From Athripsodes cinereus (Eukaryota > Arthropoda > Insecta > Trichoptera > Leptoceridae), in the NCBI GenBank assembly GCA_947579605.1, contig OX388309.1, positions 17,058,713 to 17,122,712 on the forward strand: a stretch of DNA of 64,000 bases. Reading direction: 5' to 3'. Positions 62,001-62,786 of this stretch are shown here, in pieces. Under the pieces are notes generated by a model. It did no database searches and was not told the origin of the DNA. It was given only the letters and a program-made list of their open reading frames with translations. The position numbers and the translations under genes were made by a program. How positions within the stretch are numbered: position 1 is the first letter of the stretch; each line of letters begins with the position of its first letter.

Positions 62001-62477
62001 AGGTAGAGTCTCGACCTCATGAACAAGGGGTCCGTGGTTCGATCCCAGGTGCCGGGAAACTCCTCTTTCACGACACAAGCTTTTAGTAGCTTAGTGTGAA
62101 TGGTGTATAAGGTTGTATTTGGGTTCATAACAAAACCCAGATATATATTTTTTTAAAAAAGAAAAGTCGTCATACTAACTAACTGCATGTAATAAACATG
62201 CAAGTTGTTTCTTGTGCTGTTAAAAGAGCATTTAATTATCCCATATTTATTTTATTTTATAAGACATGATTATATAATGATCATATTCTTATTTAGTTTG
62301 AACTCCCATGATGAGATCATTATTGTAAGTGTGATTTTAATTCATAGACCTTATTTCATAGGATGGCAATGCAGAATGTTCACTTCCTGAGTACTGTCCT
62401 CGGTATAAAGGATCCAATCCACAAACAAAAAATCGCTCTCAAGGCGATGGATGTTGTCTTATTTGGACCACCAAAAG
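10736..62477 (+). CDS. Stim: STIM, ER calcium sensor for store-operated calcium entry, luminal part, 5 exons
   Basis: The model is join(10736..11021,42711..42856,43754..43873,59588..59700,62362..62477): 260 residues plus one base, with all phases consistent. Residues 1 to about 19 form a signal peptide (MRIKGVLYVCILALTVCKC). Cys100 and Cys106 match the conserved luminal cysteine pair. The canonical EF-hand loop is DDDANGNVDLSE, residues 130 to 141, with Asp, Asp, Asn, Asp and Glu at the calcium-binding positions. Residues 145 to 184 form the second, EF-like segment (FLREELQYDSGYERRQQAFH). Residues 185 to about 260 form the SAM domain, with an N-W-T sequon at 187 as in vertebrate STIM1. STIM sits in the ER membrane, senses luminal calcium loss, and moves to ER-plasma membrane junctions to open Orai channels. 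The transmembrane segment and the coiled-coil Orai-activating region must lie right of the window. Introns are 31.7, 0.9, 15.7 and 2.7 kb. Confidence 0.95.
11421..11590 (-). pseudogene. short LINE tail
   Basis: The minus-strand reading gives IREWTGMRTVDDLFRAAQDR and VIANIGGN followed by a stop. This resembles the extreme C-terminus of arthropod LINE polyproteins (R-x-W-T-G-M-x-x-x-x-L-x-x-x-A-x-D-R). Nothing else of the element remains. Confidence 0.55.
11612..13300. mobile_element. foldback-type element with roughly 230-bp inverted arms
   Basis: The arm 11612..11840 reappears inverted at 13068..13300 with only scattered differences; both contain the GCCGCTGAAGAG block and the sequence around CCAAGTTATCGGGGTTCAAA. 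A short third piece of the arm lies at 12926..12952 and stops where CAGGGATGCACAAACC (a hAT-like end) begins. The 1.2-kb interior has no ORF that I can credit. No target duplication was identified. Confidence 0.6.
13756..15069 (+). CDS. LINE ORF1, gag-like nucleic-acid-binding protein
   Basis: A 437-residue protein beginning MMEIMEVPVDPPDGRKRPRS. Residues about 55 to 200 form a folded gag-like region. Three zinc knuckles follow at about 221 to 276: CYNCSRYGHTRVQC, CFKCGESHFGGEC and CVNCKGQHSASDLSC. ORF1 proteins coat the element RNA and help deliver it to the target. The stop at 15067..15069 overlaps the ORF2 start by 23 bases in another frame, so ORF2 is probably reached by re-initiation at the overlap. 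Confidence 0.9.
   Translation: MMEIMEVPVDPPDGRKRPRSPDLFPNEKKPTKIPSLPQNSSIPDAPLVFYKSNALGPYTVMVQNTDTTKQLHPLDFGRKLNNSKIPNVISGGIKAEGKYKISISFKTPEAANSFTSHDFICKNNLKAYIPSYRVSKMGVIRGVTLDISMEEILEYSEVPEELGKIIKARRLNRKVNTPEGATWKPSQTIVLTFQGQILPEYVYLFHNAFRVEQYVYPTVLCYNCSRYGHTRVQCQSQPRCFKCGESHFGGECNAITLQCVNCKGQHSASDLSCPELKRQREVKQTMANKNISYREALQAHPPTISTYSEKVNSYPRPMNVIKTMNPKTPIRQPANPSTTRPFNNSEYENCLSYKNGQASNPKNGCAILNNENRENSNKDFDNLRRAFIEKISFCLLELISDTNNDFRSIAAKLTQISSRFTDPQFSDFIGNGEQNTN
15047..18781 (+). CDS. LINE ORF2, endonuclease-reverse transcriptase-RNase H
   Basis: 1244 codons, with the first ATG at 15047 (MANKTLIKS). Residues 1 to about 230 are an APE-type endonuclease (LQWNARS, ISETWYS, LGDFNAWSPSWG, SSDHFPI). 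The reverse transcriptase follows at about 430 to 740, with the LPQGSVLSPILFNIY motif and the catalytic YADD near residue 660. RNase H lies near 960 to 1085 (FTDGSKTPNGDTGAAF, then TAECVAL, SDSKSL and WIPSHVGIYGNELAD). A Cys/His motif is close to the C-terminus. The enzyme nicks DNA and copies the element RNA in place. No stops or frameshifts were seen. Confidence 0.93.
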   Translation: MANKTLIKSVNLTFLQWNARSAVSNRDDILYLLKSQNIDIAAISETWYSSDSFASFPGYSIIREDRSDGYGGTALLIKKNLPYDTVLLPSNDNVQIVAAKVLDISVVSVYIPPRKVMGVAFWNDIISKLSKSFLILGDFNAWSPSWGCIISNAAGREILDVVDAHNLCILNSGEPTRISLPNQNQNAVDLTICTPDIGSMAVWSVIEDAFSSDHFPIKISIINNVRTYSERKREGKYRVKGANWKSFQCSIVQSVNSQPFENAFGQVNMVAEEIKKLVYRAANSTIPKTFPKSHYKYSPPWWDDECRDMVKKRSQAIKSYKKNMSQENFLEVRKIQALTKKLLRRKKRQGWQKFCSDLSPETPSGEVWDSIRKFRGVYSPKLNNSKCIAWVEGFVENIAPVYVPHSLEIQKTATMNDRHSDCFLSADFSGEQLSSAINSVGDSSPGHDRIPYAFFRNFPKALLQMILRLYNLILGTGEVPDSWKLQIVIPIHKPGKDISLGKSYRPIAMSSCFLKILELMLKCRVEWFLENNVLFPSGQIGFRKGKGCIDNLGILITDLQIAKSNKLETVAAFLDISSAYDNVLLPLLYDKMSALGIPDVLCRLIFNIMCERTVLIETPCRDIMRRVYKGLPQGSVLSPILFNIYTMDLHSVIDTDCSMLQYADDFVVYCSQKSHSKASNTLQGSLTKMNSWFHLHGFDIAPSKSRIICFSNRHATPDIAVSIGDQTIPVTESIVFLGMTLHRKLSWNLHIEGIKAKCEKNINILRAVSRVWWGSHPASMRMLYIALIRSVLDYGCFLLEPLPNFLKIKLDRIQSQCMRLILGAMRSSPINALQVESAEMPLFLRRKYLALKFLIKKINQSNHPIFYKLQLLRDRCLVDRSWRTKIYPLLVSSWEYLINKFSDSLSPNLPIFSIPFAAVVHFPNIIQSIGIDKSISNLMPHAVNKLFAQKVQERWPSAMLAFTDGSKTPNGDTGAAFCIPSLNLERSFQLHPLSSVFTAECVALREALVYIVSNKITPTVIFSDSKSLMDKLTSPVKNSINDNLVCDIRKLLHIASLRNTEITLVWIPSHVGIYGNELADNLAKKGCSCGIVPGCFVLPMGDILNTIKPLVMNEWKESYISTTTGSHYKSIQTDIQTIPWFCITKMSKVKTSLLCRLRIGHCTVASHLSRIHVVESPLCGCEQQDETIDHVIFNCPLLPSEDLIRDLRRLRVPFPTSVVCLLSMNDYKINNCILNHLIKHDKML
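19419..19583. mobile_element. small MITE-like inverted repeat
   Basis: AACACACTATTAACACG at the left is mirrored by CGTGTTAATAATGTGTT at the right, with partly complementary sequence inside (CGACG/CGTCG blocks). The exact ends and duplication are unclear. Confidence 0.5.
19894..20711 (-). pseudogene. degenerate transposon-associated gene, family unnamed
   Basis: Two pieces in order on the minus strand. The first (20711 to about 20220) reads FWKKARIPNRAVNNRVKR, LDNLRDIVFADALKRLKIKE and KQREPGRTGCLAGVEKKMAE across several frameshifts. The second (20145 to 19894) reads HQARWMARAIYSSKICLLQS and CLFIVVVHVKSLLE. I recall proteins with A-R-I-P, D-A-L and Q-R-E-x-G-R-x-G blocks, and an A-R-W-M-x-x-A-I-Y-x-x-K-I block, as recurrent multi-copy genes of transposon origin in insects and cnidarians, but I cannot name the superfamily. 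It is not functional. Confidence 0.5.
21049..21315. mobile_element. 267-bp MITE
   Basis: The terminal repeats are TATATCGTCGTTGCATATTC and its complement (TTGAATATGCAACGACGATA), extending to about 30 bp with few mismatches. The interior resembles 39597..39735, which looks like a second copy that has lost its ends. Confidence 0.8.
21316..21546. repeat. tandem repeat, period about 100 bp, 2.3 units
   Basis: Units start AAATGTGGGCATGTGAGGTG (21316), AAATATGGGCATGTGGGGTG (about 21414) and AAATATGGGCAATTGGAGTG (about 21518). The unit ends carry TGTAGGTACC. They abut the MITE at 21049..21315. Confidence 0.7.
21928..24840 (-). CDS. LINE ORF2, endonuclease-reverse transcriptase
   Basis: 970 residues. 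The APE-type endonuclease occupies about 40 to 260 (LNILYANLRSMRNK, IFSETWLYTNE, GGGTAVYVKN, LIGDANIDL). The reverse transcriptase lies at about 480 to 760 with RPISILSTFSKIFEKL, DLSKAFDTVDH, GVPQGSILGPLFYLLYIDDL and the catalytic YADD near residue 697. A C-terminal region of about 200 residues follows with no RNase H. The layout and the VPQGSILGPL motif fit the CR1/L2/jockey assemblage; the clade needs a tree. Confidence 0.9.
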   Translation of the reverse strand: MITRPLLRIAPRDYGWINVPGLKLTTQISVKNGAWVAQSHKLNILYANLRSMRNKVQEIDIMIKEYSGVDILIFSETWLYTNECNFFDIDGYTAVFNCRDGVSRGGGTAVYVKNNLVYKLIHKSDKYNITIIDVILERYKIRICAFYRSPTYDPVKEFIDDIEEILTSNKKMILIGDANIDLLNEGDVNTCTYRCAIESNNYNIINKIDVTHATRVTDNTCTLIDHVVDNTKLPFTLHLHDWPGLDHKIINVIANIKRTKEKMKIIEKKELNCEYFKELVREKVLNEGYTSYERLIEIIVESKLLSTTTKSCRVRANNEWITPHLLRMISRRNKLFRLQKLPDASHDIKSLYKEQKNKTSNEIRKAKRNHIAVRIERANGDRKIFWKIVNETFGNSKCSKSEKIDELKTANGTITNARDIANELNHYFCKIGSELADRLPKKLSEHPKNKRLKTPKDSIFINPTNKGEVLDIIKELKDKAAPGYDDISARDVKILQNILAEPLTVLMNDHITNGTFPEPLKIAKVIPVFKAGERVNPGNYRPISILSTFSKIFEKLLYKRFIHYIQRNTGFDPHQYGFQKNSNTSAALMDAIYYINKELDTGKYVVPVFIDLSKAFDTVDHGTLLYSLSKMGFRGVALKLIESYLKKRITMTKNHNELSGENFVNIGVPQGSILGPLFYLLYIDDLQFAGLRGKYYVYADDTLIVYSCDDESNLQNIINGDLKVFWSWLTNNSLTINVDKTQYMIIKQKNKVPINLKITINNEQITQSKCVKYLGLEMDEKLAWNNHIQSLLKKLAPMIGILRRADLFDDKTKRLIYNSFILPHIMYGMLVWTQCSMQLHSVVQRIMNKALKIIFNLNKYTRTKDVYNITQMFNLTELEHIERAKTIFKVKKGLIKTNIPMVLNRDVHERCTRSRDDIRNANPRTNIERNSFYYKAVLSYNALPKDLKEVNNLISFKKKLKKSVLEKRNL
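24749..25822 (-). CDS. LINE ORF1 with zinc knuckles
   Basis: The first true ATG is at 25822 (MVKPSINSH), giving about 357 residues. A predicted helical segment lies near residues 35 to 80 (LSEIQTIAKTNLEAKEV, then MKQKMDEQGEKIDSLIEA). The C-terminal part carries CFNCQQFGHLAKNC, CSRCAGEHSYKEC and a CVNCRSRNVSHDH motif, giving nucleic-acid binding. The last 92 bases overlap the start of ORF2 in another frame. Confidence 0.8.
   Translation of the reverse strand: MVKPSINSHFSFIITNDKQLNNSVLIFVIFVHQTKSSDIISALSEIQTIAKTNLEAKEVMNRSILPVAEMMTKMKQKMDEQGEKIDSLIEATKVYTPPETYSSIVKKRGIEESHSVMVESNDPSKTSSHLEGFMKRNVDVKSLGVGVSSIRHISNNKKLLITCPTQEDRDIIKEKMVNAAEDSITVRDGKKKQPMVAIKGILRSITEDELNDCLKAQNKSLRQIDHKVKIQFRRKHRNSLLCDLICICPPKLYQEILMMNKISIKYQRLEVVDESPLIQCFNCQQFGHLAKNCVNKICCSRCAGEHSYKECMEKETVCVNCRSRNVSHDHTTFAKDCPTRLWMDKRARTQVDYPNFC
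26384..28393 (+). pseudogene. LINE RT domain, broken by a frameshift and a MITE
   Basis: The frame 26384..26773 covers the RT finger motifs, then 26833..27504 covers palm and thumb with YADD near 27042. The final C-terminal piece is 28014..28393. The endonuclease and N-terminal RT are absent. Confidence 0.8.
27505..28013. mobile_element. hAT MITE inside a LINE, 8-bp target duplication
   Basis: The ends are CAGGGGTGCTCAAAC and GTCTGAGCACCCCTG, with repeated CGATCGCGATCGAC blocks just inside. AGCTGGAG is duplicated at 27497..27504 and 28014..28021. Removing the insert and one duplication leaves the LINE frame continuous. Confidence 0.93.
28722..30289. other. STIM intron 1 sequence with no gene recognised
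   Basis: No credible ORF. ACTTGGATGACAC near 28737 and its near-inverse at 29785..29800 (TCATCCAAGTTTACTAGG) hint at the ends of an inverted-repeat element of about 1.05 kb, with further GTACTTGGAC and GAGTACACTTAG variants nearby. The interior around 29000..29500 is unexplained. Confidence 0.3.
30290..30376 (+). mobile_element. LINE 3'-end fragment
   Basis: GGTATAAAGGCAATAAACCC, then CAATAAAGATTATTTTATTT. The order and wording resemble the 3' end of the LINE at 26366..28721. It is a very short diverged copy. Confidence 0.5.
30750..30994 (-). pseudogene. possible Penelope-like element C-terminal remnant
   Basis: The minus-strand reading has RVIYESINIAKRDFALNQRD then ETNKLPYTYHHLIQ. This resembles the conserved R-E-A/S-I-E-I-x-K and L-N-x-R-D-x-x-x-x-L segment that follows the GIY-YIG endonuclease of Penelope-like elements. 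Neither RT nor GIY-YIG is visible. Confidence 0.45.
30995..32115. other. STIM intron 1 sequence with no gene recognised
   Basis: AT-rich, without a credible ORF. A GC-richer patch at about 31680..31830 (CACCTCACACCCGGATATTA onward) looks like a piece of an interspersed repeat but has no partner in the window. Confidence 0.4.
32116..32193. repeat. two tandem copies of a 41-bp unit
   Basis: AATTGTCACACACCCATCTA begins at 32116 and AATTGTCACACACCCGTCTA at 32157, each followed by ATGAGAGTTTATTTT. They lie just upstream of the RTE-like LINE insertion site. Confidence 0.85.
32310..33110 (-). pseudogene. RTE-like LINE RT, C-terminal two thirds
   Basis: This 266-residue frame contains LEYADDLALFDTSVDGLQ, LRINAGKTEYI, VSKFRYLGATIT, LLYGCESWHLTKAQERKI and WSWLGHVLRM, the palm, thumb and tail motifs of RTE-type LINEs. 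The upstream part (about 35571..35830) reads FIDYEKAFDS and TGVRQGCVLAPFIFAIIMDY across a frameshift. Confidence 0.8.
33111..35560 (-). mobile_element. LOA-like LINE inserted in the RTE-like LINE
   Basis: GGTAGTCCAT is duplicated at 33101..33110 and 35561..35570. The 3' tail is a TAAAA repeat (TTTTA on the plus strand). It is 5'-truncated within ORF2. Confidence 0.92.
33206..35551 (-). CDS. LOA-like LINE ORF2 fragment: RT and RNase H
   Basis: 781 open residues, starting within the N-terminal RT. RT motifs: KSPGVDGILPVLLQ, RPISLTSFLLKTMEKV, FLDIEGAFDN, RGCPQGGVLSPLIWSLVVDE and GYADDIVI near residue 245. RNase H starts near 507 (WYTDGSKTEEGTGAGVYGP), then FQAEVYAL, LSDSQAAIKAL and WVPGHIGVEGNERADKLA. 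A CRFCEEEAETPRHLLAEC zinc motif is near the end. The endonuclease is lost to truncation. No stop is present within what remains. Confidence 0.85.
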   Translation of the reverse strand: MTKTVCTPGRLKWAINSFQPYKSPGVDGILPVLLQKGQKEIFPHLLRIIRSSLALGYIPRSWRRARVTFIPKNGKKDSTLPKSYRPISLTSFLLKTMEKVVDNYIRSELLDKTPLHPNQHAYRVGRSTDSALCELTELIQKSLDNKEIALCAFLDIEGAFDNTSHEAVEEALKKRGVGSTISRWIKHMLATRTAESKVGENNIKVATTRGCPQGGVLSPLIWSLVVDEILGKLTEHRYHVNGYADDIVITIRGKFEDVLCDLMQSALELTRRWCLSVGLKLNSGKTTLVPFTNKMKLQNTKEIFLDGAVVEWSDTAKYLGVTLDKKLLWNRHVDKVVEKATSALMICRRIAGKNWGCNPSILLWMYTAMIKPIITYGAIAWSSRTKLVTTRKLLEKVQRLACLCITGAMRTCPTAAMEVILNLSPLHMVVEETAKKTYLRLKKTESTRVNRIKGEEILNDCAYLIDLPADLMIKKFSFEKNFAIKLSTKKEWDEDIIHSLKNGTIVWYTDGSKTEEGTGAGVYGPRTEYSEAMGKFPSVFQAEVYALERCIQFNLDRGYSKQHIAILSDSQAAIKALGSNIINSKMVWTCLLKLNELGKKNKVTLFWVPGHIGVEGNERADKLARKGAATQLYGPEPFCGLGHTFFQEEIKKKGRQERNELWKNLPRLRQAKELLGGYNFDRAKVCTNLSKTSLKAVTGFLTGHCRLKEHLRKLGLEEDGTCRFCEEEAETPRHLLAECNAVVFARIKALGRHWVEVESLHTLDPLKILDFIRCLGLEGAL
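36928..37181. mobile_element. MITE copy 1, CGACTGTG family
   Basis: The ends are CGACTGTGATCAGGACAAAG and CTTTGTCCTGAGCACAGTCG, flanked by TTAT on both sides. A 554-bp relative is at 42882..43435; the first 180 bp and last 60 bp match closely. Confidence 0.8.
37260..38400. repeat. direct duplication, period about 540 bp
   Basis: The block beginning AAAATTGCATGCCTTTCGGT at about 37267 recurs at about 37807, followed in both by AATAATTCTACATATGACAA and CGTAATAAAACGTATTTTGT. AACGGGTGGG(G/A)CC occurs three times (about 37400, 37925 and 38044), so the second unit contains an extra partial copy. Confidence 0.8.
38933..39335 (-). pseudogene. LINE 3'-end remnant
   Basis: The minus-strand frame reads LVNLRVPSRNTRSQALFYAA and DIFNDSEYTVRRCAVSRFI-stop, like the extreme C-terminus of CR1/jockey-type ORF2. 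The tail is a TAAA repeat at 38936..38952. Confidence 0.55.
39352..39400 (-). mobile_element. LINE 3'-end motif, AAGCGCCG family
   Basis: GCGCCGTTTTGTGGATAAGC followed by ACCTCAAGGGCT. The same arrangement recurs at 41884..41935 and 63772..63825, where it joins an RT fragment. Confidence 0.5.
39597..39735. mobile_element. diverged internal copy of the 21049..21315 MITE
   Basis: TTTTTATTTAGGCATGCTCT, then GCATTAAGGTATTAAAATTG and GATTGGCATGATTGTGATGT, in the same order as 21088..21215. The terminal repeats are lost. Confidence 0.6.
40008..40440 (-). pseudogene. LINE RT C-terminal tail
   Basis: The minus-strand frame (40270..40034) reads MRWLGHVLRMPEDRLPLRSL, RRPVGRPRRSWQGQ and DRDLWRRYLGAMGPRPN. 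The tail is a TATG repeat at 40005..40018. A diverged copy is at 43441..43560. GC content is visibly higher than in the surroundings. Confidence 0.7.
40441..40926. other. intron sequence with nothing recognised
   Basis: No ORF and no repeat partner seen, apart from the hAT end that follows at 40927. Confidence 0.4.
40927..40992. mobile_element. right end of a hAT MITE related to 57792..58172
   Basis: GACGGGTCCCAAGATTGAAA, then TAGATGGGTTGGAGCCCCGT and CAACTTTGGGAACCACTG match the last 75 bases of the 57792..58172 element. The left end was not found. Confidence 0.6.
41476..41550 (+). tRNA. tRNA-like sequence, probably a SINE head or tRNA pseudogene
   Basis: GCCCGGTAGCTTAATTGGAC fits a D-arm/A-box, and GCGGGTTCAAGTCCCGTCCG fits a T-arm/B-box with a perfect stem. 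The acceptor stem pairs imperfectly (about 5 of 7) and the anticodon arm folds poorly, so a functional tRNA is unlikely. A LINE tail follows about 70 bases later. Confidence 0.4.
41620..41872 (+). pseudogene. LINE tail related to 5553..6044
   Basis: The frame 41636..41851 reads MSGCKRNDVDRMRVNKLRWF, GHVEQMEEERMTNRIYVSEW and GRPRTTWLDHVDQILKDG, closely matching the minus-strand tail at 5553..6044. A stop interrupts it at 41849. Confidence 0.75.
41884..41935 (-). mobile_element. LINE 3'-end motif, AAGCGCCG family
   Basis: ACAATTTGTAAAGCGCCGTT, then GACCTCAAGGGCGCTGTAT, paralleling 63772..63825. Confidence 0.55.
41936..42710. other. end of STIM intron 1, no gene recognised
   Basis: No credible ORF. 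A short GATA microsatellite is at 42173..42188. The last 50 bases form the polypyrimidine-rich approach to the STIM exon 2 acceptor. Confidence 0.4.
42711..42856 (+). CDS. Stim: STIM exon 2 (EF-hand)
   Basis: Encodes the CGEDWACIEEGL cysteine segment, the LHRQL helix and the complete EF-hand loop. The acceptor is TTTATTTAG. The donor is GAT|GTTAGT, weaker than consensus at its third base. A MITE starts only 25 bp into the next intron. Confidence 0.93.
42882..43435. mobile_element. MITE copy 2, CGACTGTG family, next to a STIM splice donor
   Basis: The ends are CGACTGTGCTCAGGACAAAG and CTTTGTCCTGAGCACAGTCG, flanked by ATAT on both sides. It begins 25 bases after the STIM exon 2 donor and takes up most of the 897-bp intron 2. 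It is longer than copy 1 because of extra internal sequence at about 43090..43370. Confidence 0.82.
43441..43560 (-). mobile_element. LINE tail fragment related to 40008..40440
   Basis: CATACATCTTCACCTAGTCT and CCATTGCTGCTTCCAAGACC CTGG-type blocks follow the order of 40015..40115. It is diverged and without an open frame. Confidence 0.65.
43754..43873 (+). CDS. Stim: STIM exon 3 (second EF-like segment)
   Basis: Encodes 40 residues, FLREELQYDSGYERRQQAFH to ELWEAWLRSE, in phase 0 at both ends. The acceptor is TTCTTCAG and the donor is GAG|GTATAG. The segment is nearly invariant among insect STIM proteins as I recall them. Confidence 0.95.
44270..44455 (-). mobile_element. decayed LINE tail related to 5553..6044
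   Basis: GTGGCCGTCCTTGAAAATTT, TTTTCGGACGTCTGTGCTTT and TATTCTATCCACAACATTCC follow 5690..5880 with many differences and deletions. Confidence 0.6.
44456..45679. other. STIM intron 3 sequence with nothing recognised
   Basis: AT-rich with no credible ORF and no repeat partner seen in the window. Confidence 0.4.
45680..46212 (-). pseudogene. decayed RTE-like LINE related to 32206..33110
   Basis: GTGCTCCTCTCGGGTGAGCA, CAGAAACCAGCCTCCTCCAT and GAAAGCCCCTCTGGCAGCTC follow 32225..32770 in order, with deletions and stops. Confidence 0.75.
46599..46778. mobile_element. 180-bp near-perfect hairpin MITE
   Basis: CCTAGTCAAAACACATTTAA at the left is mirrored by TTAAATGTGTTTTGACTAGG at the right. Complementarity continues through GCGTTACGTTTT/AAAACGTAACGC and GAACACGTCAATTTTC/GAAAATTGACGCGTTC almost to the centre. 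The open frame across it is an artefact of the palindrome. Confidence 0.88.
47078..47350 (-). pseudogene. LINE 3'-end remnant, cut by the LTR retrotransposon
   Basis: The minus-strand reading LQLAAQLWNDLILLVKYTNS, then TFKSRLKHHYPAL resembles a LINE ORF2 C-terminus, with AATAAAGTTTAT-type sequence at the 3' end. The LTR element at 47351 interrupts it; the other side may resume at 56416. Confidence 0.6.
47351..47832 (-). repeat. 3' LTR
   Basis: Begins TGTCATGGGACCCTTATAAT on the minus strand and ends in GAATGTTACA, with TG...CA termini. Confidence 0.95.
47833..49702. other. region between pol and the 3' LTR, no ORF
   Basis: About 1.9 kb with no minus-strand frame above 60 codons. An env-like or accessory gene, if there ever was one, has gone. 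Short TGTGAGTGTCAAA(A)CAAG direct repeats lie around 47955..48010. Confidence 0.6.
49703..52896 (-). CDS. pol: LTR retrotransposon pol: protease, RT, RNase H, integrase
   Basis: The frame is open from the frameshift site to 49703. The protease carries LLDTGAAVNILG near 52700. The reverse transcriptase has FVLDPRRLND, TSLDLSHGFWQLPL and the catalytic YLDD at about 51755. RNase H has LTCDASAISIGSFLS. The integrase has an HHCC finger (H-x-x-x-C..., CQTCKAY) and the D, D, E residues within SIDLVGPL, VLDNGRQF and NNPVERYN. These activities process gag, make element DNA and insert it. The first Met-like codon at 52618 is a TTG inside the protein, not a start; expression should be as a gag-pol fusion by -1 frameshifting. 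No stop was found. Confidence 0.93.
52891..53970 (-). CDS. gag: LTR retrotransposon gag
   Basis: 359 residues starting MSGSSFMPISRVNVSN. The capsid-like region is at about 105 to 260 (WPIPIFNGEGDLIEFF, LTEKALTFYRAARLN, YISRVTMMNRSLKS). A single zinc knuckle, CYTCGKPGHLARDC, is near residue 300. Gag packages the element RNA into particles. It ends nine bases after the slippery heptamer that gives access to pol. Confidence 0.92.
   Translation of the reverse strand: MSGSSFMPISRVNVSNSRTLKHALTQRGITPSHSLADLRAQCVSFNNKISEMPPSIESSDLSSDAGSNCAITTETVNLSHPTSPARTLSLDTPRRQTTCVPLNINFSSWPIPIFNGEGDLIEFFTRLEEICLSRRFDIALLPTVLPEFLTEKALTFYRAARLNTLCWEDLKTTFLDRFDNENITSERRMNIWCSRQSPSETASDYISRVTMMNRSLKSPIRDSEILKIVKKGLKTTFAAAIIGANPSNIVDLEQICTGFERLTLVTSSSMPATSNNAPPPTRPKVAFTHDTRRNNNCYTCGKPGHLARDCKFKMPTPRTFYRPRHFSTNSNVNASNTSRVSMPNLSMPPPNLSRRSKNL
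52897..52903 (-). promoter_or_regulatory. -1 ribosomal frameshift heptamer at the gag-pol junction
   Basis: On the minus strand the heptamer is A_AAA_AAC in the gag frame (codons TCA AAA AAC TTG TAA). Slipping back one base enters the open pol frame directly. This is a canonical X_XXY_YYZ site; no downstream pseudoknot was modelled. Confidence 0.85.
53971..55933 (-). other. 5' leader of the LTR retrotransposon
   Basis: A long leader without sense ORFs. Between 54178 and 54440 it carries at least six runs of eight or nine A (T on the element's sense strand). The plus-strand open frame 54163..54471 is antisense and is not credited. Confidence 0.6.
55916..55930 (-). other. primer-binding site
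   Basis: On the minus strand, TGGCGCTCCAACGTG lies three bases after the 5' LTR; TGG pairs with the CCA end of a tRNA. Which tRNA was not established. Confidence 0.7.
55934..56415 (-). repeat. 5' LTR
   Basis: Matches the 3' LTR in length and, as far as I can read, in sequence. It should hold the element's promoter. Confidence 0.95.
56495..56660 (-). mobile_element. LINE tail fragment related to 5553..6044
   Basis: GATCCACGTGGTTCTCGGAC, CTTCCTCACACCCTTACTTT and CACGCGCATTCTGTCCGCTA match 5707..5860. Confidence 0.75.
56700..56925 (-). mobile_element. second, more decayed LINE tail fragment
   Basis: CTCACGCCATATCCCAAGTG GGGTAGGC-type sequence, then CACTTTCTCACACC, matches 5551..5770 with many changes. 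It lies just beyond 56495..56660 in the same orientation. Confidence 0.7.
56926..57791. other. STIM intron 3 sequence, no gene recognised
   Basis: GTATGGCCGTACC occurs twice (about 56960 and 57005), within a GC-richer patch. The rest is AT-rich without a credible ORF. Confidence 0.4.
57792..58172. mobile_element. hAT MITE carrying a SINE
   Basis: The ends are CAGTGTTTCCCAAACTATGG and AAACTTTGGGAAACACTG. The 8-bp duplication is ATGTAGTT/ATGTAGGT (57784..57791 and 58173..58180), with one mismatch. A SINE occupies about 57891..58073. Confidence 0.85.
57891..58073 (-). mobile_element. tRNA-derived SINE, copy 1
   Basis: The minus strand reads GTTCGTCGGTAGCTCGGAGG TAGAG (A-box-like) then GGTTCGATCCC (B-box), a tRNA-like head. 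A unique body follows (CACAAGCTTTTAGTAGCTTA, then GGTTGTATTTGGGTTTATAA) with an A/T-rich tail. It matches 61984..62165. Confidence 0.82.
58173..59587. other. end of STIM intron 3, no gene recognised
   Basis: AT-rich, without credible ORFs. The stretch before 59588 forms the acceptor of STIM exon 4. Confidence 0.4.
59588..59700 (+). CDS. Stim: STIM exon 4 (SAM domain, first half)
   Basis: Encodes VHNWTVEQTTEWLEKSVELP to ITGAILP plus two bases of an Arg codon. The acceptor is CCCACAG and the donor is AAG|GTAATT. It contains the Asn187-Trp-Thr glycosylation sequon. Confidence 0.95.
59712..59970. repeat. three imperfect tandem units of about 105 to 115 bp
   Basis: CTTGAAACTTCTGTCCACAC (59724), CTTGAAACTTCTGTTCCCAA (59823) and CTTGAAACTTCTACCCACAA (59937) begin successive units; each is followed by a GTTATCTTCATTAG-like block. 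The array starts 12 bases after the STIM exon 4 donor. Confidence 0.75.
60003..60441. mobile_element. hAT MITE
   Basis: The ends are TAGAGATGCAACGAATA and TTCCTTGCATCTCTA. The 8-bp duplication is ACTGTAAT/ATTGTAAT (59995..60002 and 60442..60449), with one mismatch. Its ends resemble those of the element at 36109..38917. Confidence 0.85.
60442..61983. other. STIM intron 4 sequence, nothing recognised
   Basis: AT-rich, with no credible ORF or repeat partner. Confidence 0.4.
61984..62165 (+). mobile_element. tRNA-derived SINE, copy 2
   Basis: GTTTGCCGGTAACCTGGAGG TAGAG, then GGTTCGATCCCAGGTGCCGG, then the same body and tail as copy 1 (GACACAAGCTTTTAGTAGCT). It lies about 200 bases before STIM exon 5. 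Confidence 0.85.
62362..62477 (+). CDS. Stim: STIM exon 5 (SAM domain, second half; last in window)
   Basis: Completes the Arg codon and encodes MAMQNVHFLSTVLGIKDPIH to VVLFGPPK plus one base. It ends AAAG|GTAAGA. This finishes the SAM domain; the next exon should start the linker to the transmembrane helix. Confidence 0.95.
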
Positions 62478-62786
62478 GTAAGACACATTCATAATTTTAA
62501 CTGTTGATTCATCGGATTTGTTTGAGACACTAAGTGAAATGTTTAGGCTTCCCTTTTCCCTAATGTTAGGCTACTAAATGAACTTAAAAATTAATCAAAT
62601 ATTACATATTCACCATCTTGATATTTATTTGCTTTATTATACTTAATTGTCTCAGATATAAAATCGCTGTGTCATAATTCTTGCATTTATACAAACTATT
62701 ACAGCTCTTCTAATCTAGCTATATGTTTTATTATTTAGGTGATAATATTTCAGTTGGATATAGGAAATATCTTAAAATACCATATA

